Assembly: GCA_016209725.1 (NCBI GenBank)
Contig: JACQVO010000264.1
Coordinates: 1 to 20,275 of the forward strand
Source of the DNA: Candidatus Methylomirabilota bacterium
Lineage (GTDB): Bacteria; Methylomirabilota; Methylomirabilia; Methylomirabilales; 2-02-FULL-66-22
Length of the DNA: 20,275 bases
Direction: 5' to 3'
Shown here in pieces: positions 14,211 through 20,275 of the stretch. Positions within the stretch are counted from its first letter, which is position 1; each line of letters opens with the position of its first letter. The translations under genes and the position numbers were made by a program. Below the pieces are notes generated by a model. It was not told the origin of the DNA. It worked only from the letters and a program-made list of their open reading frames with translations, and searched no databases.

Positions 14211-14233
14211 CCGTCTCGTGTCCCTGTTGTCAA
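14204..14233 (-). promoter_or_regulatory. candidate strong sigma70 promoter for the catabolic cluster
   Basis: On the minus strand, perfect TTGACA (14233-14228) is followed after 18 bp by TATAAG (14209-14204), 5/6 to consensus. The start would be near 14197, giving a leader of about 285 nt before the aldehyde dehydrogenase and passing the inverted repeats at 14073-14097 and 13998-14012. A CAAGGC-GTT-GCCTTG palindrome (14231-14245) overlaps the -35 edge. Confidence 0.45.
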
Positions 14234-14378
14234 GGCGTTGCCTTGTGGGAAAAAGCCCATGACCCGCCTGAGACCGAGGCTGCTTCTGGCCGGAGGATTG
14301 AATTCGGGAACGTTGCGGTCCTGACGGCTTTTCGCTCGCCTTCCACCGCTGTCCATCAATCTGCGTAGCACTGCCAGC

Positions 14379-14605
14379 TTATGTCGCGTGCGCGGGGCTC
14401 GCCGGACAGCGGACGCCGGTGCCGCCCAGGCCGCAGTAGCCCCCTGGGTTCTTGGCGAGGTACTGCTGGTGGTATTCCTCAGCGAAGTAGAACTCCGGCG
14501 CGTCGAGGAACCCGGATGTGATTAGCTCATGTCCGGCTTAGCTCAGGGCCTGTTGGTAGGAGTGGCCGGCCGGTGCCGTAGGCGACTTGCTGGCAGCAGG
14601 GGACG
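14379..14605 (-). pseudogene. msrA: decayed 3' fragment of msrA
   Basis: The minus-strand frame reads [20 protein letters not shown] and then [18 protein letters not shown], nearly the same as the C-terminus of the MsrA gene at the right edge of the window. Nucleotides 14397-14441 are identical to 19901-19945 over 45 bp. Homology continues with increasing divergence to about 14605 and includes an in-frame TAA (14538-14540) inside [14 protein letters not shown]. The stop codon lies at 14379-14381, and similarity ends abruptly at 14397. The catalytic N-terminal half is absent. It is a relic of a partial duplication or of a second msrA. Confidence 0.85.
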
Positions 14606-14698
14606 CCGACCGTCACGGCCTCGCCCTCCGGCCCCCTGGTCTTGCCTGTTGAGAAGACCCTGCGATTGCCGAGACCAAGGGACGACCCTCTGCACGCC

Positions 14699-14727
14699 TT
14701 GACACCGGGAACGAAAGGCGCCATCAT
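14699..14727 (+). promoter_or_regulatory. candidate promoter for cyclase-redox operon, -10 inside an inverted repeat
   Basis: TTGACA (14699-14704) is followed after 17 bp by CATCAT (14722-14727). The arms AGGCGCC (14716-14722) and GGCGCCT (14731-14737) form a perfect 7-bp inverted repeat flanking the -10, a classical repressor-site layout. The leader to the cyclase ATG would be about 245 nt. Confidence 0.4.
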
Positions 14728-14979
14728 GCGGGCGCCTCGGGTGGGGTAGCGTCTCCCGGGGGAGATTCAGAGCCTTCCAGGGGCCCCGTGGCCCCGAATC
14801 ATATTCCAGCGTTTCCTGCCCATGTTTTCGCGTATGCGGCGAGATTGCTCCGGATTCCGTCTCCCGCGCCCTCGTCGTGCCGAATGCCAAGCGCGTGCAG
14901 GAGCGTATCCCCGACGCGGAATGCCTCGCGAAACGCTCCTGCGAGTGCATGGTGCATGCGGCCCGGCACTTCAAGAGCC

Positions 14980-17900
14980 ATGAAGTGCGCCAGCTGCGAA
15001 TTTGAGGCACCGTCCGACTTCATCTTCTGCCCCAGGTGCGGGAGCAAGCTTCCCGCGGTCTGTCCGACCTGCGGTTCTGTCTGTCCGTCCGACTTCGGCT
15101 TCTGCCCCAGGTGTGGCACACGGCTGGCCGCGGTGCCGGCGGGGCAGTCGGCCGGCACCGCGGAACGCGGGGTGGAAGAGGCGGATCGACGTCCGGTCAC
15201 CGTCCTTTTCGCCGACCTCTCCGGATTCACGGCGCTGAGCGAGCGCCTCGATCCCGAAGAGGTCCGGGCGTTGCAGGACGAGCTCTTTCAGGACATGGCC
15301 TCCGTCATCGAGCGCTACGAAGGTTTCGTCGAGAAATTCGTCGGGGACGCCGTCATGGCCGTATTTGGCGCCCCGGTCGCACACGAGGACGACCCCGAGC
15401 GCGCCATCCGGGCCGCCATCGCCATGCACGAACGGATGGCAGCGCTCAATGGCCGGTGGGAGCATCGCGTCGGCCGACCCCTTGCCCTCCACATCGGCAT
15501 CAATACCGGTCCCGTGGTGGCGGGCAACCTCGGCGCGGCCGGAGGAGCAGCCTACGCCATCACCGGGGATACGGTGAACATTGCATCCCGTCTCCATACC
15601 GCGGCTGAGCCCGGCCAGACCCTGGTCAGCCGCGGGACCTACAATCTCACCCAGCACGCCTTCGCCTTCGAGCCCCTGGGGGAGCTTGTGGTGAAGGGAA
15701 AGGCCGATCCGCTCCCGGTCTACCGGGCGCTCGGTCTCCTCGAAGCGCCCCGGCCCGCGCGAGGTCTCGAGGTTCACGGCCTGGTCGCGCCGCTCATCGG
15801 GCGAGAGGACGAGCTGAGCCAGATGCTGGCCTCCCTGGATCGAATGCGCCGCGGCCGGGCCCAAGTCGTCAGCCTGATCGGTGAGGCGGGGGTTGGCAAG
15901 TCGCGGCTCCTCGTCGAGTTTCTCCTGAAGCTCGAGGCCAGCAGGCAGCTCAGATCGACGGTGGTGCGACGCGCAGCGTGTTCCTCCCTTGGCGAACACA
16001 CGTACGGCATTGTCGCGGCCTTTTTCCGGGAAGCGTACGGCGTCGCGCCGGATGATTCCCTGGACGTGGCCCAGCGCAAGCTCAGGTCCGGGCTGAAAGT
16101 GCTCGGGGCCGGGGAGGACGAGGTGTCGTGCGTCGCGCCGATCCTCGGCTACGTGCTCGGTCTCGGATCCGGCGACCCGGCACACCACCTCGAACCCGAA
16201 CAGTTGAAGCGGCAGATCTTCCTGGCGCTGCGGACACTGTGCGAGCGGCGCTTGCAGCAAGGACCCCTGATGCTCGTCGTGGAGGATCTGCACTGGGCGG
16301 ACGCCGCCTCCGTCGAGCTGCTGCACTTTCTCGTGGACCGGCTGGCCGACCGCCCGTTGCTGCTCCTCCTGACCTACCGCCCTGCCTTCGACGCCAGCGC
16401 GCTGGTCACCAGCCGGGCGACCCACACCGCCATCCGGCTGGCCCCCCTGCCCGTCGCCGACAGCGATGCGCTCCTCGATGCCTTTTTCGGCCCGTCCGCA
16501 AACCGGCTGTCGAGGGAGCTCCGCCATCTCATCATCCGACGCGCCGGCGGCAACCCCTTCTATCTGGAAGAGATCGTGCGCAGCCTGGTCGCCTCGGGCG
16601 CGCTGGCGCGGGAGAATGACGGCTGGGTGTGTACGGCGGATGCAGGCTCCGTGAACGTCCCGCCGACCATTCAGGGACTGCTGCTGTCCCGGCTGGATCG
16701 GCTGCCACTCGGGGCGCGGCGCCTCATCCAAGAGGCGGCGGTGCTCGCGCCCGTTTTCGACCTCCAGGTGATCCGCAGGGTCTGCAGCCAACAGGATGCA
16801 TTGGAAGCCAATCTGGACCTCCTCCTGGATGCGGAGCTGGTCGCCGAGGTCCGGCCGGCCACCGACACGCGCGGGTCGGGGACGGCAAGCGAGGGACAGT
16901 ATCGGTTCGCCCATGCCTTGGTTCAGGAGGTCGTGTACCAGAACCTCCTGATCCGGCGGCGCACGGAGTTGCACGGGCGCGTTGGCCAGGTCCTGGAGGA
17001 ACTCTGCGGGCGCGGCGAGCGACCCGAGCGGCTGGAGGACCTGGTGGCACTCGGGCACCACTTCAGCCTCAGCGTCGAGAAGCCCAAGGGGGCGCGGTAT
17101 CTCGTGGCCGCCGGCGACTGGGCATCTGCCATCTATGCGAACGACGATGCCCTTCGTCACTATGAGCGCGCCCTGCAAGTGCTCGGGGAGTGCGGGGGCT
17201 GCGACGGAGACCGGGTGGCGGTCCGGGAGCGCCTGGGGGATCTGCTGGGGCCTATCGGCCAGCGCAAGGCGGCGCTGGAGCACTACGAGGCGGTGCGTCG
17301 CGCCGCCGAGGCGGTCTCCGACCGGGCGGTACAGGCTCGCATCTGCCGGAAGATGGGGGGGCTCCACTGGGACGGCGGGGATCGCGAGCGCGCCCAGGCC
17401 TGCTTCCAGGCCGGCCTGGCCCTTCTGGAGGGGGACACCGGACACCTCGAGTTGGCCCACCTCTACCAGGAGATGGGGCGGCTGGCCTTCCGCAGCGGCG
17501 ACAACCAGCACGCGGTCGAGTGGGCCGCGCGGGCGCTGGGACAGGTGGATCGGCTGGTCATCGGAACCGCGGGGCCTGGGGCCGCGACCTCCCCGGAGAG
17601 GCGGGAGGCTGCCGTGGCTGTCGCCCATGCCTACAACACGCTGGGCGTGGCCCTGGCGCGGCTGGGCAGGCTCAAAGAGGCCGTCGCCCACATCGAGCGC
17701 AGCCTGGCCATGGCGGAGGAGCATGGGCTGCTGCAAGCCGCCTGTCGCGGCTGCACAAACCTGGGGGTCCTCTACAGCACCCTGGATCCATCTCGGGCGA
17801 TCGCGACGTGCCTGCGAGGCCTGGAGATGGCGAAGCGGATCGGCGATCTGGGCTTTCAGTCCCGGCTGTACGCGAACCTGGCGGTTGCCTACTGCGCCCT

Positions 17901-18255
17901 GACGGACCGGTGCGAGGAAAAGGGGATCGGGGCCGCGCGAGCGGCCATCGACCTCGACCGGCAGCTCGGTCAGTTCGACCATCTGGCCATCCCGCTGATC
18001 GTGCTGGGCCAGATATACCAGTGTCACGGCGGCAATCCGGAACTGGCGCTCCAGTGCTACACCGAGGCGCTCGGCCTCGCCGAGGAGGCCGGGGAACCCC
18101 AGCTTCTTTTCCCCTGTTATGATGGCCTGGCCACCCTTTATCTGGAGGTGGGAGACGAAGCTCAGGCCGAGCAGTACATGCGCAAGGCCCAGGAGGTCTG
18201 CGAACGGGCCGGGGTGGAACCGGACTCGCTCCTGGTCCTGCCGTTCTTCTGCTAG
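14980..18255 (+). CDS. class III adenylate/guanylate cyclase with zinc ribbons, AAA ATPase and TPR repeats
   Basis: The start is placed at ATG 14980 (1091 residues), because the upstream extension to 14788 is not protein-like and zinc-ribbon cyclases begin MKC-like. Two zinc ribbons (CxxC...CPRC) occupy residues 3-45. The class III cyclase domain is at about 72-250: metal aspartates D79 (FADLSGFT) and D123 (VGDAVMAVFG), base-selecting K119 and D197, and transition-state N200 and R204, all present. The domain is therefore expected to be active and to prefer ATP. An AAA/STAND-like ATPase follows, with Walker A GEAGVGKS (301-308) and Walker B LMLVVEDLHWAD (about 430-441). About 400 residues of TPR-type repeats complete it. 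It probably makes cAMP in the cytoplasm in response to a sensed signal or partner. The selenocysteine-candidate redox gene starts 44 bp after its stop, suggesting co-transcription. Its ribosome site is weak. Confidence 0.9.
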   Translation: MKCASCEFEAPSDFIFCPRCGSKLPAVCPTCGSVCPSDFGFCPRCGTRLAAVPAGQSAGTAERGVEEADRRPVTVLFADLSGFTALSERLDPEEVRALQDELFQDMASVIERYEGFVEKFVGDAVMAVFGAPVAHEDDPERAIRAAIAMHERMAALNGRWEHRVGRPLALHIGINTGPVVAGNLGAAGGAAYAITGDTVNIASRLHTAAEPGQTLVSRGTYNLTQHAFAFEPLGELVVKGKADPLPVYRALGLLEAPRPARGLEVHGLVAPLIGREDELSQMLASLDRMRRGRAQVVSLIGEAGVGKSRLLVEFLLKLEASRQLRSTVVRRAACSSLGEHTYGIVAAFFREAYGVAPDDSLDVAQRKLRSGLKVLGAGEDEVSCVAPILGYVLGLGSGDPAHHLEPEQLKRQIFLALRTLCERRLQQGPLMLVVEDLHWADAASVELLHFLVDRLADRPLLLLLTYRPAFDASALVTSRATHTAIRLAPLPVADSDALLDAFFGPSANRLSRELRHLIIRRAGGNPFYLEEIVRSLVASGALARENDGWVCTADAGSVNVPPTIQGLLLSRLDRLPLGARRLIQEAAVLAPVFDLQVIRRVCSQQDALEANLDLLLDAELVAEVRPATDTRGSGTASEGQYRFAHALVQEVVYQNLLIRRRTELHGRVGQVLEELCGRGERPERLEDLVALGHHFSLSVEKPKGARYLVAAGDWASAIYANDDALRHYERALQVLGECGGCDGDRVAVRERLGDLLGPIGQRKAALEHYEAVRRAAEAVSDRAVQARICRKMGGLHWDGGDRERAQACFQAGLALLEGDTGHLELAHLYQEMGRLAFRSGDNQHAVEWAARALGQVDRLVIGTAGPGAATSPERREAAVAVAHAYNTLGVALARLGRLKEAVAHIERSLAMAEEHGLLQAACRGCTNLGVLYSTLDPSRAIATCLRGLEMAKRIGDLGFQSRLYANLAVAYCALTDRCEEKGIGAARAAIDLDRQLGQFDHLAIPLIVLGQIYQCHGGNPELALQCYTEALGLAEEAGEPQLLFPCYDGLATLYLEVGDEAQAEQYMRKAQEVCERAGVEPDSLLVLPFFC

Positions 18256-18299
18256 TCCCAGGAGTCCTACGAAACCCAGTCCGGGAAGGAGATTGGGAG

Positions 18300-18956
18300 A
18301 TGACTACTGTCGAATCGCGGGCGCCGGTGCAGCCGGGGGAGCCGGCGCCGGACTTCACGTTGCCAGCGGCGAACCGGGAAGGATCCGTGTCACTGACCGA
18401 CTTCCGCGGCCGGACCCCGCTGATGCTGGCCCTGTACCGCGGACTCTACTGACCCTTCTGCCGGCGGCACGTTGTGCAGCTAGGGAAGACGGCGGAGAAG
18501 CTTCAGCAGGTGGGTGTCGAGACACTGGCAATCGTCGGCTCAAAGCCGGAGCGCGCCCGCTTTTACTTCCGGTTCCGTCCTGTCCGCCACCCGGTGGGCG
18601 CTGATCCCGACCTGATCACGCACGGCGCCTACGGCGTGCCTCGGAGCGCGGTGACGCCCGAGATCATGCAGGCGATCAACGGGGTGTATCGCAATCTCGC
18701 GCGGGAGCTGAAACTCGAGGTGCCGGACGACCAGGCTCGCGACGCCGTCGGCCGGCTGGATGGCTTCGAGGTGACCGAGAGCGAGAACGCAGAATTCCAG
18801 CGGCACCAGATCCAATTCACCGGACAGTTCCTGGTGGACCGGGACGGCATTGTGCGATGGTCCAATATCGAATGCGCCCGGGAAGGCCCGGCAGGCATTG
18901 ACAAGTTCCCGACCGACGACGAGCTGCTGGCCGCGGCTCGGGCCCTTGCACGCTGA
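18300..18956 (+). CDS. candidate selenoprotein: AhpC/TSA-like redox protein with UPFC motif (in-frame TGA)
   Basis: ATG 18300 has AAGGAG 8-9 bp upstream. The frame runs 218 codons to a final TGA (18954-18956), with one internal TGA at 18450-18452, codon 51. Around it the protein reads ALYRGLY-[TGA]-PFCRR, while the tandem paralogue reads AMFRGLW-C-PFCRR, also at residue 51. The internal stop thus replaces the first Cys of a CxxC redox motif. Both proteins are 218 residues long and stay similar throughout (QPGEPAPDFTLPA at the start; FLVDRDGIVRWSNIECAREG near 178-197). Read as selenocysteine, this is a thioredoxin-fold peroxiredoxin-like selenoprotein. A hairpin with a G in its loop follows (18461-18484). 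Alternatives are a fresh nonsense mutation or a sequencing error. The host must have SelA/B/C/D, which are not visible here. Confidence 0.75.
18461..18484 (+). promoter_or_regulatory. candidate bacterial SECIS hairpin
   Basis: The upper stem GCAC (18467-18470)/GTGC (18474-18477) closes a GTT loop (18471-18473). After one G/A mismatch, GGC (18463-18465) pairs with GCT (18479-18481, one G-U). The loop begins 18 nt after the in-frame TGA and starts with G, as bacterial selenocysteine insertion elements usually require. It lies inside the coding sequence as expected. The stem is short, so the call depends on the selenoprotein context. Confidence 0.5.
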
Positions 18957-19021
18957 GGGGTCAGAGGCACGGCCGGAGGAAGCAGGCATGGCCGATGCGG
19001 GAAGGAGGGAGGATTCGAGTC

Positions 19022-19678
19022 ATGGTGAACGTCGAATTGCGACCATCGGTGCAACCGGGCGAGCCGGCGCCGGACTTCACGCTCCCGGCGGTGGACCGAG
19101 AGGGGACGGTCTCACTGGCCGACTACCGCGGAAGGAGTCCGTTGCTCCTGGCCATGTTTCGCGGGCTGTGGTGCCCATTCTGCCGTCGGGCCATCGCGCA
19201 GATGGGCGTCACTCGGCAGAAGCTCCAGGTGCTCGACGTAGAGACGCTGGGGGTCGTTGCCACCACGCCGGAAAATGCCCGCCTCTATTTCAAGTATCGT
19301 CCCACGCGTGTTCCGCTGGCGGCCGATCCGGAATTGATCACGCACCGGTCTTTTGGTCTGCCCAAGCCCGCGGTGACACCAGAGCTCATGCAGGCGCTTC
19401 AATCGGTGCGCGGTAATCCGACCGGTGAACTGCCAGAGCCGCTGCCGCTCGCGGAGGTTAGCAAAGCGCTTGATCGGCTGCACGGCTTCGAGCCTACCGA
19501 GACGGACCGGCAGGATGCGGACCGCCAATTCCCCCAGCTCAAGGGACAGGTCCTGGTGGATCGGGACGGCATCGTCCGCTGGGTAAACATCGAGTGCGCC
19601 AAGGAAGGCCTCGCCGGGTTGGGCAAATTCCCAAGTGACGAGGATCTCGTGGCGGCGGCGCGGGCGCTCGCAACCTGA
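19022..19678 (+). CDS. AhpC/TSA-like peroxiredoxin-family redox protein with CPFC motif
   Basis: The start is ATG 19022 (GGAGGGAGGA about 8 bp upstream), giving MVNVELRPSVQPGEPAPDFT; an upstream ATG at 18995 lacks a site. The protein has 218 residues, the same length as the preceding paralogue, and resembles it along the whole length. The N-terminal AhpC/TSA thioredoxin fold carries C51-P-F-C54 in FRGLWCPFCRR. The C-terminal part has VLVDRDGIVRWVNIECAKEG. The chemistry is a Cys-based peroxidase or thiol-disulfide exchange in the cytoplasm; no signal peptide is seen. It lies 65 bp after the selenoprotein candidate on the same strand and is its standard-Cys counterpart. A CGGAAT/ATTCCG repeat (19701-19726) follows the stop. 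Confidence 0.9.
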   Translation: MVNVELRPSVQPGEPAPDFTLPAVDREGTVSLADYRGRSPLLLAMFRGLWCPFCRRAIAQMGVTRQKLQVLDVETLGVVATTPENARLYFKYRPTRVPLAADPELITHRSFGLPKPAVTPELMQALQSVRGNPTGELPEPLPLAEVSKALDRLHGFEPTETDRQDADRQFPQLKGQVLVDRDGIVRWVNIECAKEGLAGLGKFPSDEDLVAAARALAT

Positions 19679-19766
19679 GGAAGCCCCTGGCGGCCGCGTG
19701 CGGAATTCCCTGGGATGTGGATTCCGGGGCCGGGACGTTGCGGGTTTAGTGGCTTTGCAGGGGACC

Positions 19767-19852
19767 CGTTCGGGCTGAGCTTGTCGAAGCCGCTCGGCCG
19801 AGCTCGCGACGAAGCCCGGATTCCGCACCCTTCGACAGGCTCAGGGTGAACG
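19767..19852. repeat. REP-like inverted repeat between convergent genes
   Basis: Arms of 23 bp (19767-19789 and 19830-19852) match in 19 positions when folded. They contain the CTGAGCTTGTCGAAG / CTTCGACAGGCTCAG motif, which I recall as a widespread REP-like palindrome in bacterial genomes. The 40-nt centre includes the perfect palindrome GCTCGGCCGAGC (19792-19803). It lies between the convergent CPFC protein and msrA genes and may act as a bidirectional transcription end or simply be a dispersed repeat. Confidence 0.75.
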
Positions 19853-19882
19853 GCATTGTAAAGGGATTTGGGATTCACCACA

Positions 19883-20275
19883 CTAGGTCACCGGCATGAA
19901 GCTCGCCGGACAGCGGACGCCGGTGCCGCCCAGGCCGCAGTAGCCTCCCGGATTCTTGGCCAGATACTGCTGGTGGTACTCCTCGGCGTAGTAGAACTCC
20001 GGCGCGTCGAGGATCTCGGTCGTGATGGGCCCGTGCCCGGCCGCGGTGAGCACCGGCTGGTAGGCCTGGCGCGAGGCCTCGGCGGCCGTACGCTGGGCGG
20101 GGCTGTCGCAGTAGATCGCCGAACGGTACTGAGTGCCGACATCGTTGCCCTGCCGCATCCCCTGCGTCGGATCATGCTGCTCCCAGAAGACCCGCAGGAG
20201 TGACTCGTAGGGGACCGCCGCGGGGTCGAAGACCACCCGGATGACCTCCGCGTGTCCCGTGCGCCCGCTGCAGAC
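19883..20275 (-). CDS. msrA: peptide-methionine (S)-S-oxide reductase MsrA, N-terminus beyond window
   Basis: The 130 C-terminal residues are in frame to the right edge; the stop is TAG at 19883-19885. Family hallmarks are [41 protein letters not shown] and the C-terminal [18 protein letters not shown]. The catalytic GCFWC motif lies in the missing N-terminal part. The Cys in GGYCGLGG and the one in VRCPAS could be resolving cysteines. The enzyme reduces methionine-S-sulfoxide using thioredoxin and repairs oxidised proteins. It faces the redox genes convergently. A truncated copy of its 3' end lies at 14379-14605. Confidence 0.93.
   Translation of the reverse strand, partial: VCSGRTGHAEVIRVVFDPAAVPYESLLRVFWEQHDPTQGMRQGNDVGTQYRSAIYCDSPAQRTAAEASRQAYQPVLTAAGHGPITTEILDAPEFYYAEEYHQQYLAKNPGGYCGLGGTGVRCPASFMPVT

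Larger units (their letters stand above)
13914..14979. other. long intergenic region with regulatory elements and gene relics
   Basis: This stretch separates two divergent operons. From left to right it holds an RBS-adjacent hairpin (13927-13951), a CATCAC/GTGATG repeat (13998-14012) and an AT-rich inverted repeat (14073-14097). It also holds a possible 48-codon ORF on the plus strand (14064-14210), a strong minus-strand promoter candidate (14204-14233), a decayed msrA 3' piece (14379-14605) and a plus-strand promoter candidate (14699-14727). A GC-rich leader with GGGGCC/GGCCCC (14780-14795) precedes the cyclase start. Base composition near 14060-14200 is clearly less GC-rich than the flanks. 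Confidence 0.6.

Noticed and set aside
14788..14979. 64-residue N-terminal extension of the cyclase
   Set aside because: Its composition is not protein-like and it lacks a ribosome site. Zinc-ribbon cyclases normally begin at the MKC-like start.
14799..14981. 60-codon minus-strand ORF in the cyclase leader
   Set aside because: The peptide looks somewhat protein-like but has no ribosome site or recognisable family, and it overlaps the cyclase start. Not enough support.
14971..18027. 1018-codon minus-strand ORF
   Set aside because: It is antisense to the cyclase/ATPase/TPR gene, whose catalytic residues are intact on the plus strand.
18450..18452. In-frame TGA read as an ordinary nonsense mutation (pseudogene)
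   Set aside because: The exact match to the redox Cys position, full conservation downstream, identical length to the paralogue and the hairpin make selenocysteine more likely. Pseudogenisation remains the alternative.
1..20275. CRISPR arrays, tRNA genes, insertion sequences
   Set aside because: No regularly spaced repeats, tRNA cloverleaf or transposase-like frames were seen by eye.

Overview
The window is GC-rich bacterial DNA with strong Shine-Dalgarno sites and a mix of ATG and GTG starts. It has an oligopeptide-type ABC transporter beside ornithine-cyclodeaminase-like, cyclase, aldehyde dehydrogenase and DUF3830 genes. From memory of such clusters it resembles an uncultivated soil or subsurface lineage such as Rokubacteria/Methylomirabilota, or a deltaproteobacterium. 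There is no rRNA or marker gene to settle this. No tRNA, rRNA, CRISPR array or transposase was seen.

Layout. (1) 1-2334, minus: the N-terminal 778 residues of a large SNF2/DEAH-type helicase that runs off the left edge. (2) 3032-3811, plus: an exported DsbA-like thiol oxidoreductase. Unexplained intergenic DNA lies on both sides of it. (3) 4427-13913, all minus, read right to left: aldehyde dehydrogenase, DUF3830 copy D, cyclase/kynurenine-formamidase-like hydrolase, DUF3830 copy C, a truncated GntR/FCD regulator remnant, DUF3830 copies B and A, a structured leader, then a peptide-type substrate-binding protein, two permeases and an ornithine-cyclodeaminase/mu-crystallin-family protein. This looks like an uptake and catabolism locus for an amino-acid-, amide- or peptide-like compound; the substrate is unknown. 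The transporter ATPases are absent. (4) 13914-14979: a regulatory and scar region with candidate promoters in both directions, an AT-rich inverted repeat, a possible small ORF and a decayed 3' piece of msrA. (5) 14980-19678, plus: a zinc-ribbon class III nucleotide cyclase with AAA ATPase and TPR regions, followed by two tandem AhpC/TSA-like redox proteins of identical length. (6) 19883-20275, minus: the C-terminal part of methionine sulfoxide reductase MsrA, running off the right edge.

Main discoveries. The first redox gene (18300-18956) has an in-frame TGA exactly where its tandem paralogue has the first Cys of a CPFC motif. The rest of the frame is open and conserved, and a small G-containing hairpin follows at selenocysteine-insertion distance, so this is a strong candidate UxxC selenoprotein that gene callers would truncate or call a pseudogene. 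The second is four divergent DUF3830 (cyclophilin-like fold) paralogues within about 3 kb, interleaved with a cyclase and next to a transporter. The third is a set of structured or palindromic elements around the transporter genes, including a perfect 14-bp inverted repeat between the binding-protein and permease genes. The fourth is a partial msrA duplication in direct orientation bracketing the cyclase/redox module.
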